In this document: positions 6,528 to 14,577 of the stretch, in pieces
How positions within the stretch are numbered: position 1 is the stretch's first letter
How the letters are laid out: every line of letters begins with the position of its first letter
Origin: Aphodosoma sp051870875
GTDB taxonomy: Bacteria; Bacteroidota; Bacteroidia; Bacteroidales; Paludibacteraceae
Reading direction: 5' to 3'
Assembly: GCA_051870875.1 (NCBI GenBank)
Contig: JBJECG010000007.1
Location: 1 to 16,068, forward strand
Length of the DNA: 16,068 nucleotides
Made by a program: the position numbers and the translations under genes
Notes under the pieces: generated by a model
What the model saw: the letters and a program-made list of their open reading frames with translations, nothing else
Databases searched by the model: none
What the model was told of the DNA's origin: nothing

Positions 6528-7415
6528 TTACTCCCTTTTTTCAAAGCGCGATTTCGTGGGAAAATGAGCCTCGAAAGCCTCGTGCAGTTTGGTGCGCATC
6601 TCTTCCTGTTTGTTGTCGCTCATCTCGACATCGTTGATGCAGATAAGCGGCTTTGACGGGCTAAGTATTTGTTTGACAATTGATTCTACTGAATAAACAG
6701 CCATAGAGCAGTGCTTTGACGGGATGTGCCGGTCAATGGCTTTCCCCTTATAATAGAGATAATCGGTGTACACATACTGATTGGCATTTTTTGCCTCGCG
6801 CACAGTAGACAGTGATTCTATCAGTTCTTTTTTTATTGTCGAGTAGAGTGCGTTTACCTCGCTTTTGAGCATCGGGGTGCAGATGTGTTGCGGCCGGATG
6901 AAGAGACAGGACGGCTTCATACCCAAAGCCTGTTTGGCCAATGAGTCTGATTTTTTTGTTATTTTTTTGAACATGCCGAACGAGAACAGATGTTTGGAAA
7001 ATCCGATACATACTTTCCCATTACGGTAAAAATCAGTCACTTGGCATGGTTTAAGCGGAAAAATATCATCATTGAAATAGATATACTGCTCATTCAGCCC
7101 TTCGATGTTCTGCAAATGCAGCTCTATCGGGTTGCAATTGAATGTCGGCAACAATTTTTCGGGAATAATGTCGCGATGATACACTATGTGAAGATGTTCG
7201 GTATCCGCCCATTCGGGCACTTGGCTTTCGCCCGACACCACAAGGAAAACCCTTTCTATAAATGGCATATAACACTCTATCCCACGCAACAGATAGCGCA
7301 ACAACCCCCAGTCACGGTATCGTTTGGCCAATACGGGCTGGTGAGTTGCTTCACCATATTGCTTCTGCCAGACGGGATCGAGTCCATTGACATATGTAAT
7401 AACAGCATCCATCAC
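6528..7415 (-). CDS. Stealth-family sugar-phosphate transferase, copy 2
   Basis: This 295-residue protein begins MMDAVITYVNGLDPVW, a common variant of the Stealth CR1 motif (NG where copy 1 has DG). CR2 covers about 32-130: RYRDWGLLRYLLRGIE, ERVFLVVSGESQVPEW, PTFNCNPIELHL, and the acidic YFNDD (113-117). A CR3-like HICTPMLKS is at 177-185. The tail carries ICIND (258-262), typical of the family's last block. It is divergent from copy 1 and not a recent duplicate. Expected activity is transfer of a sugar 1-phosphate to a glycan. It lies 70 bases downstream of galE on the same strand with no good promoter between, so the two are probably cotranscribed. Either of the two ATG codons at 7415 and 7412 could be the start. 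Confidence 0.85.
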   Translation of the reverse strand: MMDAVITYVNGLDPVWQKQYGEATHQPVLAKRYRDWGLLRYLLRGIECYMPFIERVFLVVSGESQVPEWADTEHLHIVYHRDIIPEKLLPTFNCNPIELHLQNIEGLNEQYIYFNDDIFPLKPCQVTDFYRNGKVCIGFSKHLFSFGMFKKITKKSDSLAKQALGMKPSCLFIRPQHICTPMLKSEVNALYSTIKKELIESLSTVREAKNANQYVYTDYLYYKGKAIDRHIPSKHCSMAVYSVESIVKQILSPSKPLICINDVEMSDNKQEEMRTKLHEAFEAHFPTKSRFEKRE

Positions 7416-7485
7416 TTACGGCTGACCTGCATCGTTAAAAACTATTTTCTCCTGATAAAAACAGGAAGCACTGCACGTATACAGT

Positions 7486-8607
7486 CTAACTATTGGTAAA
7501 GGATTTTCCGGTCTTGACACTACGGTCTTCTTCCTCCTCCATGAGCCGGAGCTGCCATTTCCAGACGGATTTGAGAGTATCCTCGACAGATGTCGCGGCC
7601 TGCCACCCCAACACTTCATTGGCTTTGGATGCATCCGCCCATACCTGCTCTATGTCGCCTTCCCTGCGGCCTACGATCTCATACGGAATCTTGACATCAT
7701 TCACCTGCTCGAATGTCTTGATGATCTCAAGTACGGACAATCCTTTGCCCGTGCCTATATTGAAGACTTCAGCCGTCTGAGGCTCGTAATTTTCATCGAG
7801 CACACGCTCCATGGCAGCTATATGTGCTTTGGCAAGATCCACCACATTGATATAGTCGCGGATACATGAGCCGTCAGGGGTATTGTAATCATTGCCGAAA
7901 ACGTGGAGTTTCTTGCGTATTCCGGCAGCAGTCTGGGCAACAAAAGGCAAAAGATTGCTCGGCACGCCGTTTGGCAGTTCACCTATGCAGGCCGACGGAT
8001 GCGCTCCGATAGGGTTGAAGTAACGCAACAGAATACCTTTTACCTCCTTGTTGGCATACATTGTATCGCGTATGATGTCTTCACAAATCCGCTTGGTATT
8101 TCCATACGGAGAGAGTGCTTTCTGGATAGGCGAGGTCTCGCTCACAGGCAAGTGTTCGGGCTGGCCATACACAGTACAAGATGACGAGAACACTATGCCT
8201 TTCACTTTGTGGACAGGCATCAATTCAAGAATATTGATCAACGACAATACGTTGTTACGATAATACGGGAGCGGTTTTTCGACAGATTCGCCTACGGCCT
8301 TCAAAGCTGCAAAATGAATTACAGCCCTTATACCCTCATGTTTGCTGAAAAAGCGGTCCATGGCCACATAGTCGGTACAGTCTATATTTTCAAATTCAGG
8401 ACGTACACCCGTGATTTCCTCTATGCCGTTGAGTACGTCAATACATGAATTGGACAGATTGTCTATTATACAAATGTCATAACCGGCTTCAATCAATTCG
8501 ACCACGGTATGCGAACCGATATACCCCATACCGCCGGTAACCAGAATCTTTTCCCTGTTGCTACTATACCTATTGAAAAACCTCTTGATTGTTTTCTTGA
8601 TTTCCAT
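7486..8607 (-). CDS. galE: UDP-glucose 4-epimerase
   Basis: GalE interconverts UDP-glucose and UDP-galactose, and in some members UDP-GlcNAc and UDP-GalNAc. It is an NAD-dependent extended short-chain dehydrogenase of the cytoplasm. The nucleotide-binding motif is TGGMGYIGSH (24-33), where most members have TGGAGYIGSH. The catalytic elements SSSCTVYG (141-148) and SPYGNTK (Tyr168, Lys172) are intact, as is RYFNPIGAH (195-203). At 373 residues it is some 30 longer than usual. A basic leader of about 19 residues (MEIKKTIKRFFNRYSSNRE) precedes the fold, and a tail of about 12 residues ends it. No internal Met offers a shorter start. It probably heads an operon with Stealth copy 2, for which its product could feed a donor. 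Confidence 0.93.
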   Translation of the reverse strand: MEIKKTIKRFFNRYSSNREKILVTGGMGYIGSHTVVELIEAGYDICIIDNLSNSCIDVLNGIEEITGVRPEFENIDCTDYVAMDRFFSKHEGIRAVIHFAALKAVGESVEKPLPYYRNNVLSLINILELMPVHKVKGIVFSSSCTVYGQPEHLPVSETSPIQKALSPYGNTKRICEDIIRDTMYANKEVKGILLRYFNPIGAHPSACIGELPNGVPSNLLPFVAQTAAGIRKKLHVFGNDYNTPDGSCIRDYINVVDLAKAHIAAMERVLDENYEPQTAEVFNIGTGKGLSVLEIIKTFEQVNDVKIPYEIVGRREGDIEQVWADASKANEVLGWQAATSVEDTLKSVWKWQLRLMEEEEDRSVKTGKSFTNS

Positions 8608-8731
8608 AACGACAGTCTAATTAAAAGCATTAAATCAAATTCACTTCATGTCATGCAAAACGCCACATGAGGTGTATATGACCATCCGTATAAAGGCCGT
8701 ATATACCCCACGGCTATTGCGATTCATAGTG

Positions 8732-8763
8732 CAAATGTACAAAATATTATCACATCAGGCAAT
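8732..8763 (-). promoter_or_regulatory. Probable galE promoter
   Basis: On the minus strand, TACATTTG (8739-8732) is a full -7 match. ATTG (8763-8760) sits 20 bp upstream, one base off the TTTG -33 box. The start would be near 8726, giving a leader of about 118 bases. Confidence 0.6.
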
Positions 8764-8786
8764 AAAAAGCTTGGATTTTGTTGCCT
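8757..8786. repeat. Inverted repeat over the galE -33 element
   Basis: AGGCAATAAAA (8757-8767) pairs with TTTTGTTGCCT (8776-8786) over 11 positions, with one T-G pair and an 8-base loop. It covers the galE -33 box and would lie upstream of the transcript, so if functional it acts as a DNA operator. Chance cannot be excluded. Confidence 0.35.
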
Positions 8787-8902
8787 CAACAGCCTGCACG
8801 TTATCAAAGATTCCAGAACCCACACAACCAAACAGGCAGAATATTTCAAACAACACTTTCATTTTAACAACAATTGCGGGCTGTTCCAACGAAAATAATT
8901 GG

Positions 8903-8910
8903 TATCTTTG
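8903..8910 (+). promoter_or_regulatory. -7 element of the Lrp/AsnC-type gene
   Basis: TATCTTTG is an exact -7 box. No TTTG lies at the proper distance upstream; the nearest partial match, ATTG at 8873-8876, leaves a 26-bp spacer. The start would be near 8916, which places the in-frame ATG at 8899 outside the mRNA. The weak -33 suggests low or activator-dependent expression. Confidence 0.6.
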
Positions 8911-8958
8911 CAGCCTCAAACGACATATGAGATTACATCACCAATACCATATCAGAAA

Positions 8959-9447
8959 ATGAAACACCAGATAGACAAATTGGACAGGAAAATCCTGAAA
9001 CAAATATCCCAGAACGCCCGCATTCCGTTTCTTGAAGTGGCACGCGAATGCAACGTATCGGGAGCAGCCATACATCAGCGCGTTCAGAAACTTACGGCAT
9101 TGGGCGTGATAAAAGGGTCGGAGTTCGTACTCGACACCCGCAAGATAGGATACCACACATGTGCCTACGTCGGCATAGCAATCACAGCCCGATACAACAA
9201 CGACACCGTGATAAAAGCTCTTTATGACATACCCGAGATAACCGAATGCCACTACACGACAGGCAAGTTCGCACTTTTCGTCAAAATCTACGCCCACGAC
9301 AACCGGCATCTGCTTGATATAATCATCAACAAAATCACGACAATCGAAGGGGTCGAGGCTGCCGAGACATTCCTGCTCTCACTTGACGAAGTATTCAACC
9401 GCCAGGTGTCAACATTCAATGATGACAAGTGGGAGGATGAAGACTAA
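8959..9447 (+). CDS. Lrp/AsnC-family transcriptional regulator
   Basis: The protein has 162 residues from the ATG at 8959, chosen because the upstream in-frame ATG at 8899 lies before the -7 box. The N-terminal winged helix-turn-helix (about 3-60) shows the family pattern IDKLDRKILKQISQNARIPF, then EVARECNVSGAAIHQRVQKL as the DNA-reading helices. The C-terminal alpha/beta RAM domain (about 68-148), expected to bind a small effector such as an amino acid and to form dimers or octamers, includes the TECHYTTGKFALFVKI strand pair. The tail DDKWEDED is strongly acidic. Family members act as local or global regulators of amino-acid metabolism and often control themselves. It is monocistronic here, between its own promoter and a strong terminator. 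Target genes and effector are unknown. Confidence 0.9.
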   Translation: MKHQIDKLDRKILKQISQNARIPFLEVARECNVSGAAIHQRVQKLTALGVIKGSEFVLDTRKIGYHTCAYVGIAITARYNNDTVIKALYDIPEITECHYTTGKFALFVKIYAHDNRHLLDIIINKITTIEGVEAAETFLLSLDEVFNRQVSTFNDDKWEDED

Positions 9448-9487
9448 CCTCAGATTCATCCGTATTAAAATTGCAGACAAACCAAAA

Positions 9488-9531
9488 CGTAAAGCGGCTG
9501 GCACATCTTGTACTGTGCCAGCCGCTTTACG
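9488..9531 (+). terminator. Strong hairpin terminator after the Lrp-type gene
   Basis: An 18-bp perfect stem (9488-9505 with 9514-9531; outer CGTAAAGCGG, inner CTGGCACA) closes an 8-base loop, TCTTGTAC, 40 bases after the regulator's stop. The right arm ends in CTTTACG and is followed by CATTTCTC, so the T run is short. The perfect stem makes termination likely. Confidence 0.8.
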
Positions 9532-9677
9532 CATTTCTCAACCTCACCTTGTCAAAGAGCACCAACAGAGGGTATAAATAAATCTATAGCAGGATATATA
9601 TCCAATAATACACATTGCCAGTCTCATGAACAGTCACAAAAATTGTTTTGCCAGCCTTTTCTTTCAAATATTTTCAC

Positions 9678-9685
9678 TAAATTTG
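9678..9685 (+). promoter_or_regulatory. -7 element of glmS
   Basis: TAAATTTG matches TAnnTTTG. A TTTG lies at 9647-9650, but the spacer is 27 bp; CTTTT at 9656-9660 is nearer yet a poor match. The start would be near 9691, about 52 bases before the ATG. Confidence 0.55.
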
Positions 9686-9743
9686 CGGTCTCTTCGGAGA
9701 AATACGAGTACCGACAAACAAACCATCAACAAGACAAAAAATT

Positions 9744-11588
9744 ATGTGTGGAATAGTAGGATATATAGGATCTTCAGAAGCATATCCAATATTGATAAAA
9801 GGGCTGCACCGGTTGGAATACCGCGGGTATGATTCAGCCGGGGTGGCACTCCTCAAAGGGGACAACCGCATACGTCTGTACAAATCATCGGGCAAAGTGT
9901 CGGATCTGGAAGCGTATTGCGAATCAAAAGATCTGTCGGGCACATGCGGCATAGCACATACCCGTTGGGCGACACACGGCGAGCCATCGGTCAACAACGC
10001 GCACCCGCACAGTTCGGAAGACCACGAAATAGCATTGGTACACAACGGCACCATCGAGAACTACAATATACTTAAAGAAGGCCTTGAAATGCACGGATAC
10101 AAATTCATATCCGACACCGATACGGAAGTACTGGTACAGCTGATAGAGTACATCAGGGTTTCAAGCAAATGCCCTCTGCTCGAAGCTGTACGCTCGGCAC
10201 TGCTGCAGGTAGTGGGCGCGTATGCCATAGCCGTTGTCGACCGCAACGATCCAGATACCATCATAGCTGCACGCAAAGGCAGTCCACTGGTGATAGGAAT
10301 CGGCGACGGAGAGACTTTCTTAGGCAGCGACGCCACTCCGCTTATAGAGCATACCAACCGCGTTGTATATTTGCGCGACAACGAGATAGCAACAATCAGC
10401 CGCACCAAACCACTACAGATAACCAACAATGACAACGAGCCGGCCAACATCGACATACAGACCCTGAAACTCACATTGTCGCAATTGGAGAAAGGCGGCT
10501 ACCCGCACTTCATGCTCAAGGAAATATTCGAACAGCCGCGCACCCTCCATGACTGCATCCGCGGACGCATAGTCGACAACGGCACCAAGGTGAAACTGGC
10601 AGGTATCCAGGACAAGGCTGAAGAATTCAAGAATGCAGGACGCATAATAATAGTGGCATGCGGGACCTCCTGGCACGCAGCACTTATAGGCAAACGCCTG
10701 ATACAGGACTTTGCCCGCATCCCGGTTGAAGTGGAATACGCATCGGAATTCCGCTACAGCAATCCGGTGCTGTCACCGACTGACATAGTAATGGCCATAA
10801 GCCAGAGCGGAGAGACAGCCGACACACTCGCCGCCATTCATCTGGCACGCAAATCCGGAGCCATGGTCTACGGCATATGCAATGTGGTCGGCTCGTCCAT
10901 TGCCAGGGATACCGACTCAGGCACATATATACATGTAGGACCGGAAATAGGAGTTGCCTCGACCAAGGCATTTACCGGCCAAGTGACCGTACTGGCCATG
11001 ATAGCCATAGCCATAGGCCAACTGAGGAACACCATAGACCAATCCAAGGCCACCGAAGTGGCAAGAGCCATACAGTCACTGCCGGACATCATTTCAGAAA
11101 CGCTCAAACTCAACGAACAAATAGCGCACCTTGCTCCTATATACACCTATGCGCACAACTTCCTGTATTTAGGCCGCAGCTACAATTACCCCCTCGCCTT
11201 AGAGGGTGCGCTCAAACTAAAGGAGATATCGTACATTCATGCCGAGGGCTACCCGGCAGCGGAAATGAAACACGGGCCAATTGCACTCATAGACAGCGAA
11301 CTGCCAACGGTGTTTATAGCTCCAGCCGATGATCTCCACGAAAAAGTGGTTTCAAATATACAGCAAGTCAAAGCCCGCGGAGGTTCTGTAATCGCAATAG
11401 TCACCCGTGGCGACACTACCATAAGCGAAATGTCGGACCACATCATCGAGATTCCTCAGATAATCGAATGTCTGTCGCCCATTGCAGCATCGATACCGCT
11501 ACAGCTGCTTGCATACCATATAGCCATAGTAAAAGGCAGGAATGTAGACATGCCACGCAATCTGGCAAAAAGCGTAACTGTAGAATAA
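9744..11588 (+). CDS. glmS: Glutamine-fructose-6-phosphate aminotransferase (isomerizing)
   Basis: GlmS makes glucosamine-6-phosphate from fructose-6-phosphate and glutamine, the committed step to UDP-GlcNAc for peptidoglycan and lipopolysaccharide. The start is fixed by MCGIVGYIG, since Cys2 becomes the N-terminal nucleophile. The class II glutaminase domain (about 2-220) shows RGYDS (27-31), TRWATHGEP (73-81) and HNGTIENYN (100-108). The first sugar isomerase (SIS) domain has CGTSWHA (306-312), SQSGETADT (353-361) and STKAFTGQ (406-413). The second SIS domain includes AEGYPAAEMKHGPIALI. The C-terminal DMPRNLAKSVTVE, which carries the catalytic lysine and shapes the active site, is intact. 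The length of 614 is normal. The gene stands alone between its own -7 box and a strong terminator. Confidence 0.98.
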   Translation: MCGIVGYIGSSEAYPILIKGLHRLEYRGYDSAGVALLKGDNRIRLYKSSGKVSDLEAYCESKDLSGTCGIAHTRWATHGEPSVNNAHPHSSEDHEIALVHNGTIENYNILKEGLEMHGYKFISDTDTEVLVQLIEYIRVSSKCPLLEAVRSALLQVVGAYAIAVVDRNDPDTIIAARKGSPLVIGIGDGETFLGSDATPLIEHTNRVVYLRDNEIATISRTKPLQITNNDNEPANIDIQTLKLTLSQLEKGGYPHFMLKEIFEQPRTLHDCIRGRIVDNGTKVKLAGIQDKAEEFKNAGRIIIVACGTSWHAALIGKRLIQDFARIPVEVEYASEFRYSNPVLSPTDIVMAISQSGETADTLAAIHLARKSGAMVYGICNVVGSSIARDTDSGTYIHVGPEIGVASTKAFTGQVTVLAMIAIAIGQLRNTIDQSKATEVARAIQSLPDIISETLKLNEQIAHLAPIYTYAHNFLYLGRSYNYPLALEGALKLKEISYIHAEGYPAAEMKHGPIALIDSELPTVFIAPADDLHEKVVSNIQQVKARGGSVIAIVTRGDTTISEMSDHIIEIPQIIECLSPIAASIPLQLLAYHIAIVKGRNVDMPRNLAKSVTVE

Positions 11589-11612
11589 CGGAGAGCGTCA
11601 CAATCCGGGCAA

Positions 11613-11676
11613 AAATGACAAAAGGCACAGGAAAACAGGTTTTATAATATCTGTTTTCCTGTGCCTTTTGTCATTT
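11613..11676. terminator. Bidirectional terminator between glmS and pheT
   Basis: A 26-bp perfect stem pairs 11613-11638 with 11651-11676 around a 12-base loop (GTTTTATAATAT). The arms begin with AAATGACAAAAGG and end with CCTTTTGTCATTT, so both directions gain a T-rich end. It lies 24 bases after glmS and about 168 bases beyond the pheT stop. It certainly suits glmS and may also catch pheT read-through. Confidence 0.85.
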
Positions 11677-11843
11677 GATCAGATACGAATAATAGACATT
11701 GCCTTACAACATAAAGCATCGGAACGCCACCAATACCTATACAGCAGCCGTCCTGTTTTCCGGCAATGCTATACCACCGTTCCTATTTGAGACCAGTAAC
11801 TTTTTTCAAGTCAGACGTTTTTTTCTGTCCAAATAAAACTATT

Positions 11844-14303
11844 TCAGCGTAATCTTGCGCCCAGTTTCTGTTCGTATGCCCCGATCAGACGTTTCATTAT
11901 CTGGTCAATCTGGCTGTCGTTGAGGGTACGGTCGCTATCCTGGAGGGTAAAATTGACCGCATACGATTTTTTGCCGGCTTCCAAGTTCTTGCCTTCATAT
12001 ACATCGAACAATACCACGTTTTTCAAAAGTTTCTTTTCGGTGGCATATGCAATCGACTCTATTTCGGCAAATGAGATCCGGGTATCGACAAGCAGAGCCA
12101 AATCGCGGCTTACGGCCGGGTATTTTGAAAATTCGGCATATTTTACCTTATGCTTGCCAAGTTCTTTCAGAGCAACCTGCCACTGTATGTCGGCATAGTA
12201 TACCGGAGCGTCAATGCCGAAAGTTTTCAACAGGCTGGCACCGACCACGCCGAGAGAAGCGATCAGCCTGCCTCCGGCAGTGCTGATGACAAGTGACTCC
12301 GACAGGAGGTCATCGGAAGATTCGGCAATGGAAAGCCGGTGCAAATCCATGCCCATCCGTACAAGCACATTCTGTACATAAGCTTTCAGTTGGTAGAAAG
12401 TCACCTTGTCTGCCGGTACAGCCCAATTTGCCGCATTTTTGCGGCCTGTAATCCACATTGCCAGATGGCATTCTTCAGAATACGGGCGCAGACGGTCGAC
12501 TGCATCGCGCTTAGTACCGTCGTAATGATAACAATTGCCGAATTCGTAGAATTTCAGGTCAGCATTCTGCCGGTTGGCATTGCGGGCGATGCATTCAAGT
12601 CCTCCAAAAAGCAGTGTCTGGCGCATTACATTCAAGTCCTGGCTGAGGCTGTTGATCACTTTTACGCACGTATCGGCGGTGTATCCGGTCAGGTTTGCAT
12701 AATAAGCAGACTTTGTAAGCGAGTTGTTGAGAATTTCGTTGAATCCGTTGGCTGTAAGCTGCTCAGATATAATATTCTGCCAATGATTGCCGTCTACGCC
12801 TTTAGAAAAGCTGATATTTGCGACCAAACGGTCGGATATTTCAACGTTGTTGTAACCGTAAATACGCAGAATGTCCTCTATTACATCCACATCCCGCTGG
12901 ACATCGACACGGTATGCAGGTACACGCAGTGTATAGCCTTCATCGTTGCGTTCGAGTATTTCCATTTCCAGGCCTTTCAATATCCGTTCGATCATGTCGT
13001 GTTCGATTTCCTTTCCAATCAACGATCTGATTCTCCGGAATGTCACTTTTACTGTAAAATCGTCAATCGGAACAGGATAGATGTCTGTGATTTCCGATGA
13101 TATCCTACCTCCTGTAAGTCCGGCGATAAGTTTTGCCGCATATTTCAGTATGTAGACAGTCTGGTGCGGATCGATCCCCCGTTCATAGCGGAAACTGGCA
13201 TCGGTATTCAGTCCGAAACGTCTGGCAGACTTGCGTATTGATACAGGATTGAAGTATGCAGATTCGATAAATATGCTGGTGGTATCGGTTGTCACGCCAG
13301 ATTTCAGACCTCCGAACACGCCACCTATACACATCGGTTCCACGGCATTGCAGATCATGAGGTCTTCATCGGAAAGTGTCCGCTCCACATCATCGAGCGT
13401 GATGAATACAGTGCCCGCATCAACGGTTTTCACCACCACTTTGTTGCCTATGATTTTACCTGCATCGAAAGCATGCAGTGGCTGTCCGAAAGCGTGCAAT
13501 ATGTAGTTTGTAGCATCCACGACATTGTTTATGGGGTGCAGTCCGATTGCAGTCAGGCGTTCTTTGAGCCATTTTGGAGACTCGGCAACTTTTGCTCCGG
13601 TCACTGTTATGCCAGAATAACGCGGACAGCGGTCGGGATCGAGAAGTTCGATTTCGACAGGCAGGGAATTGTTGTCTACCTTGAAATCGTCAACCGACGG
13701 GCGGTGCAATTGATAAGGAATACTGTGAGCCTCGAAATATGCGGCCAAATCACGGGCTACGCCATAGTGGGAAGTAGCATCGGCACGGTTGGGTGTGATG
13801 TCAACTTCGATGACGTAGTCGTCTTCGATACCGAAATATTCTCTGGCCGGCATGCCTGCCGGAGTTCCGTCCGGCAGTACCATTATACCATCATGCGATG
13901 CGCCGACTCCTATTTCGTCTTCGGCACAAATCATGCCGAATGATTCCACCCCACGTATTTTCGACCGTTTGATGACAAAACTTTCATCGCCGTGATAAAG
14001 CACAGTTCCCACTGTAGCCACAATCACTTTCTGTCCGGCTGCCACATTCGGTGCACCACACACTATCTGAAGCGGAACCGCGTCTCCGACATTGACCGTG
14101 GTAATATGCAGATGGTCGGAATTTTCATGGTCGACACAGGTGAGCACTTCACCCACAACCAAGCCTTCAAGGCCTCCGCGGATGCTCTGCACTTTCTCAA
14201 CGCATCCGACTTCCAGGCCGATGGAGGTGAGAATTTCCGCCAATTCGTCGACTGTTTTGTCGCAAGTAAGGTACTCGCGAAGCCATTTGTATGATATATT
14301 CAT
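11844..14303 (-). CDS. pheT: Phenylalanyl-tRNA synthetase, beta subunit
   Basis: PheT pairs with PheS as an (alpha-beta)2 enzyme that charges tRNA-Phe. The 819 residues show the full bacterial architecture. There is an N-terminal helix pair (MNISYKWLREYL), then a tRNA-binding OB domain (about 40-155, with DHLHITTVNVG and VCGAPNV). The B3/B4 editing domain follows (about 210-395, with NNVVDATNYIL and GQPLHAFDA), then B5 (about 405-485, VPAYRVDVQRDVDVIEDI). A catalytic-like core ends in the FDX-ACB anticodon-binding domain (about 725-819, with SRDLALLVD and SDRTLNDSQID). The start is standard for the family. pheS is not adjacent; the two subunits are usually encoded apart in Bacteroidota. A promoter with an inverted repeat lies just upstream. 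Confidence 0.97.
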   Translation of the reverse strand: MNISYKWLREYLTCDKTVDELAEILTSIGLEVGCVEKVQSIRGGLEGLVVGEVLTCVDHENSDHLHITTVNVGDAVPLQIVCGAPNVAAGQKVIVATVGTVLYHGDESFVIKRSKIRGVESFGMICAEDEIGVGASHDGIMVLPDGTPAGMPAREYFGIEDDYVIEVDITPNRADATSHYGVARDLAAYFEAHSIPYQLHRPSVDDFKVDNNSLPVEIELLDPDRCPRYSGITVTGAKVAESPKWLKERLTAIGLHPINNVVDATNYILHAFGQPLHAFDAGKIIGNKVVVKTVDAGTVFITLDDVERTLSDEDLMICNAVEPMCIGGVFGGLKSGVTTDTTSIFIESAYFNPVSIRKSARRFGLNTDASFRYERGIDPHQTVYILKYAAKLIAGLTGGRISSEITDIYPVPIDDFTVKVTFRRIRSLIGKEIEHDMIERILKGLEMEILERNDEGYTLRVPAYRVDVQRDVDVIEDILRIYGYNNVEISDRLVANISFSKGVDGNHWQNIISEQLTANGFNEILNNSLTKSAYYANLTGYTADTCVKVINSLSQDLNVMRQTLLFGGLECIARNANRQNADLKFYEFGNCYHYDGTKRDAVDRLRPYSEECHLAMWITGRKNAANWAVPADKVTFYQLKAYVQNVLVRMGMDLHRLSIAESSDDLLSESLVISTAGGRLIASLGVVGASLLKTFGIDAPVYYADIQWQVALKELGKHKVKYAEFSKYPAVSRDLALLVDTRISFAEIESIAYATEKKLLKNVVLFDVYEGKNLEAGKKSYAVNFTLQDSDRTLNDSQIDQIMKRLIGAYEQKLGARLR

Positions 14304-14315
14304 TTCAGTATGTAT

Positions 14316-14342
14316 TTTGTCGGTTAGAATTCAACCGACAAA
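14316..14342. repeat. 10-bp inverted repeat across the pheT transcription start
   Basis: TTTGTCGGTT (14316-14325) and AACCGACAAA (14333-14342) are perfect reverse complements around AGAATTC. The second arm overlaps the pheT -7 box, and the expected start site (about 14333) falls at the loop edge. The mRNA would therefore lack one arm, so the element is better read as a DNA operator than as an RNA hairpin. Confidence 0.6.
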
Positions 14343-14369
14343 GTTACAAAATTTTGGTGAAACGACATA
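14339..14369 (-). promoter_or_regulatory. pheT promoter
   Basis: On the minus strand, TAACTTTG (14346-14339) matches the -7 box. TATG (14369-14366), 19 bp upstream, is one base off TTTG. The start near 14333 gives a leader of about 30 bases. Confidence 0.65.
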
Positions 14370-14464
14370 TCGGAGTTTCGTATAAACCTGCAATCGAGCA
14401 CACGCATAATGAGTTGTGAAGCATAGAATATGCAAAAAGAATGTACGGCCGGGAAAAAACGGAC

Positions 14465-14498
14465 AAAAAGAGCCGGTTGTCTGAATAGCAACCGGCTC
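14465..14498 (-). terminator. Terminator of the PCMD surface-protein gene
   Basis: On the minus strand a 10-bp perfect stem (GAGCCGGTTG / CAACCGGCTC, 14489-14498 with 14470-14479) with a 9-base loop runs straight into TTTTT (14469-14465). A second T6 run lies a few bases on. It is a textbook intrinsic terminator, 79 bases after the stop. Confidence 0.85.
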
Positions 14499-14577
14499 CC
14501 GAACTCACAGACATGAGATTGTAAGAAGCTCAGAATTGTGTCTGCATTTGCGTCTTTACAGCATCCTGACAAATCCG

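Larger units (their letters stand above)
8608..8958. other. Divergent intergenic region between galE and the Lrp-type gene
   Basis: This stretch of about 350 bases carries the galE promoter (minus) and the regulator's -7 box (plus), about 165 bases apart. A hairpin at 8757-8786 covers the galE -33 region. The rest (about 8790-8870) is AC-rich and shows no gene. The spacing leaves room for regulator binding between the two promoters. Confidence 0.6.
9448..9743. other. Intergenic region between the Lrp-type gene and glmS
   Basis: This stretch of about 296 bases holds the terminator at 9488-9531 and the glmS -7 box at 9678-9685. Between them (9532-9677) the sequence is AT-rich without a coding frame. 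I do not see the conserved core of a glmS ribozyme, which is known mainly from Gram-positive bacteria. The 52-base leader ends in an A-rich stretch (AAGACAAAAAATT) that may aid ribosome loading, since Bacteroidota rarely use strong Shine-Dalgarno sites. Confidence 0.55.

Noticed and set aside
8899..8958. Upstream in-frame start for the Lrp-type regulator
   Set aside because: The ATG lies before the -7 box at 8903-8910, and family members begin close to the IDKLDRKIL motif.
9691..9743. glmS ribozyme in the glmS leader
   Set aside because: The leader is only about 52 bases from the predicted start and shows no pseudoknot-like pairing; the ribozyme is known mainly from Gram-positive bacteria.
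12339..13100. 253-codon open frame on the plus strand inside pheT
   Set aside because: It lies wholly antisense to a complete, well-matched pheT, is rich in Cys, Ile, His and Phe in the manner of antisense frames, and has no domain motif or promoter.
14304..14333. T-box or attenuator in the pheT leader
   Set aside because: The predicted leader is about 30 bases, too short for a T-box, and only one arm of the inverted repeat would be transcribed.
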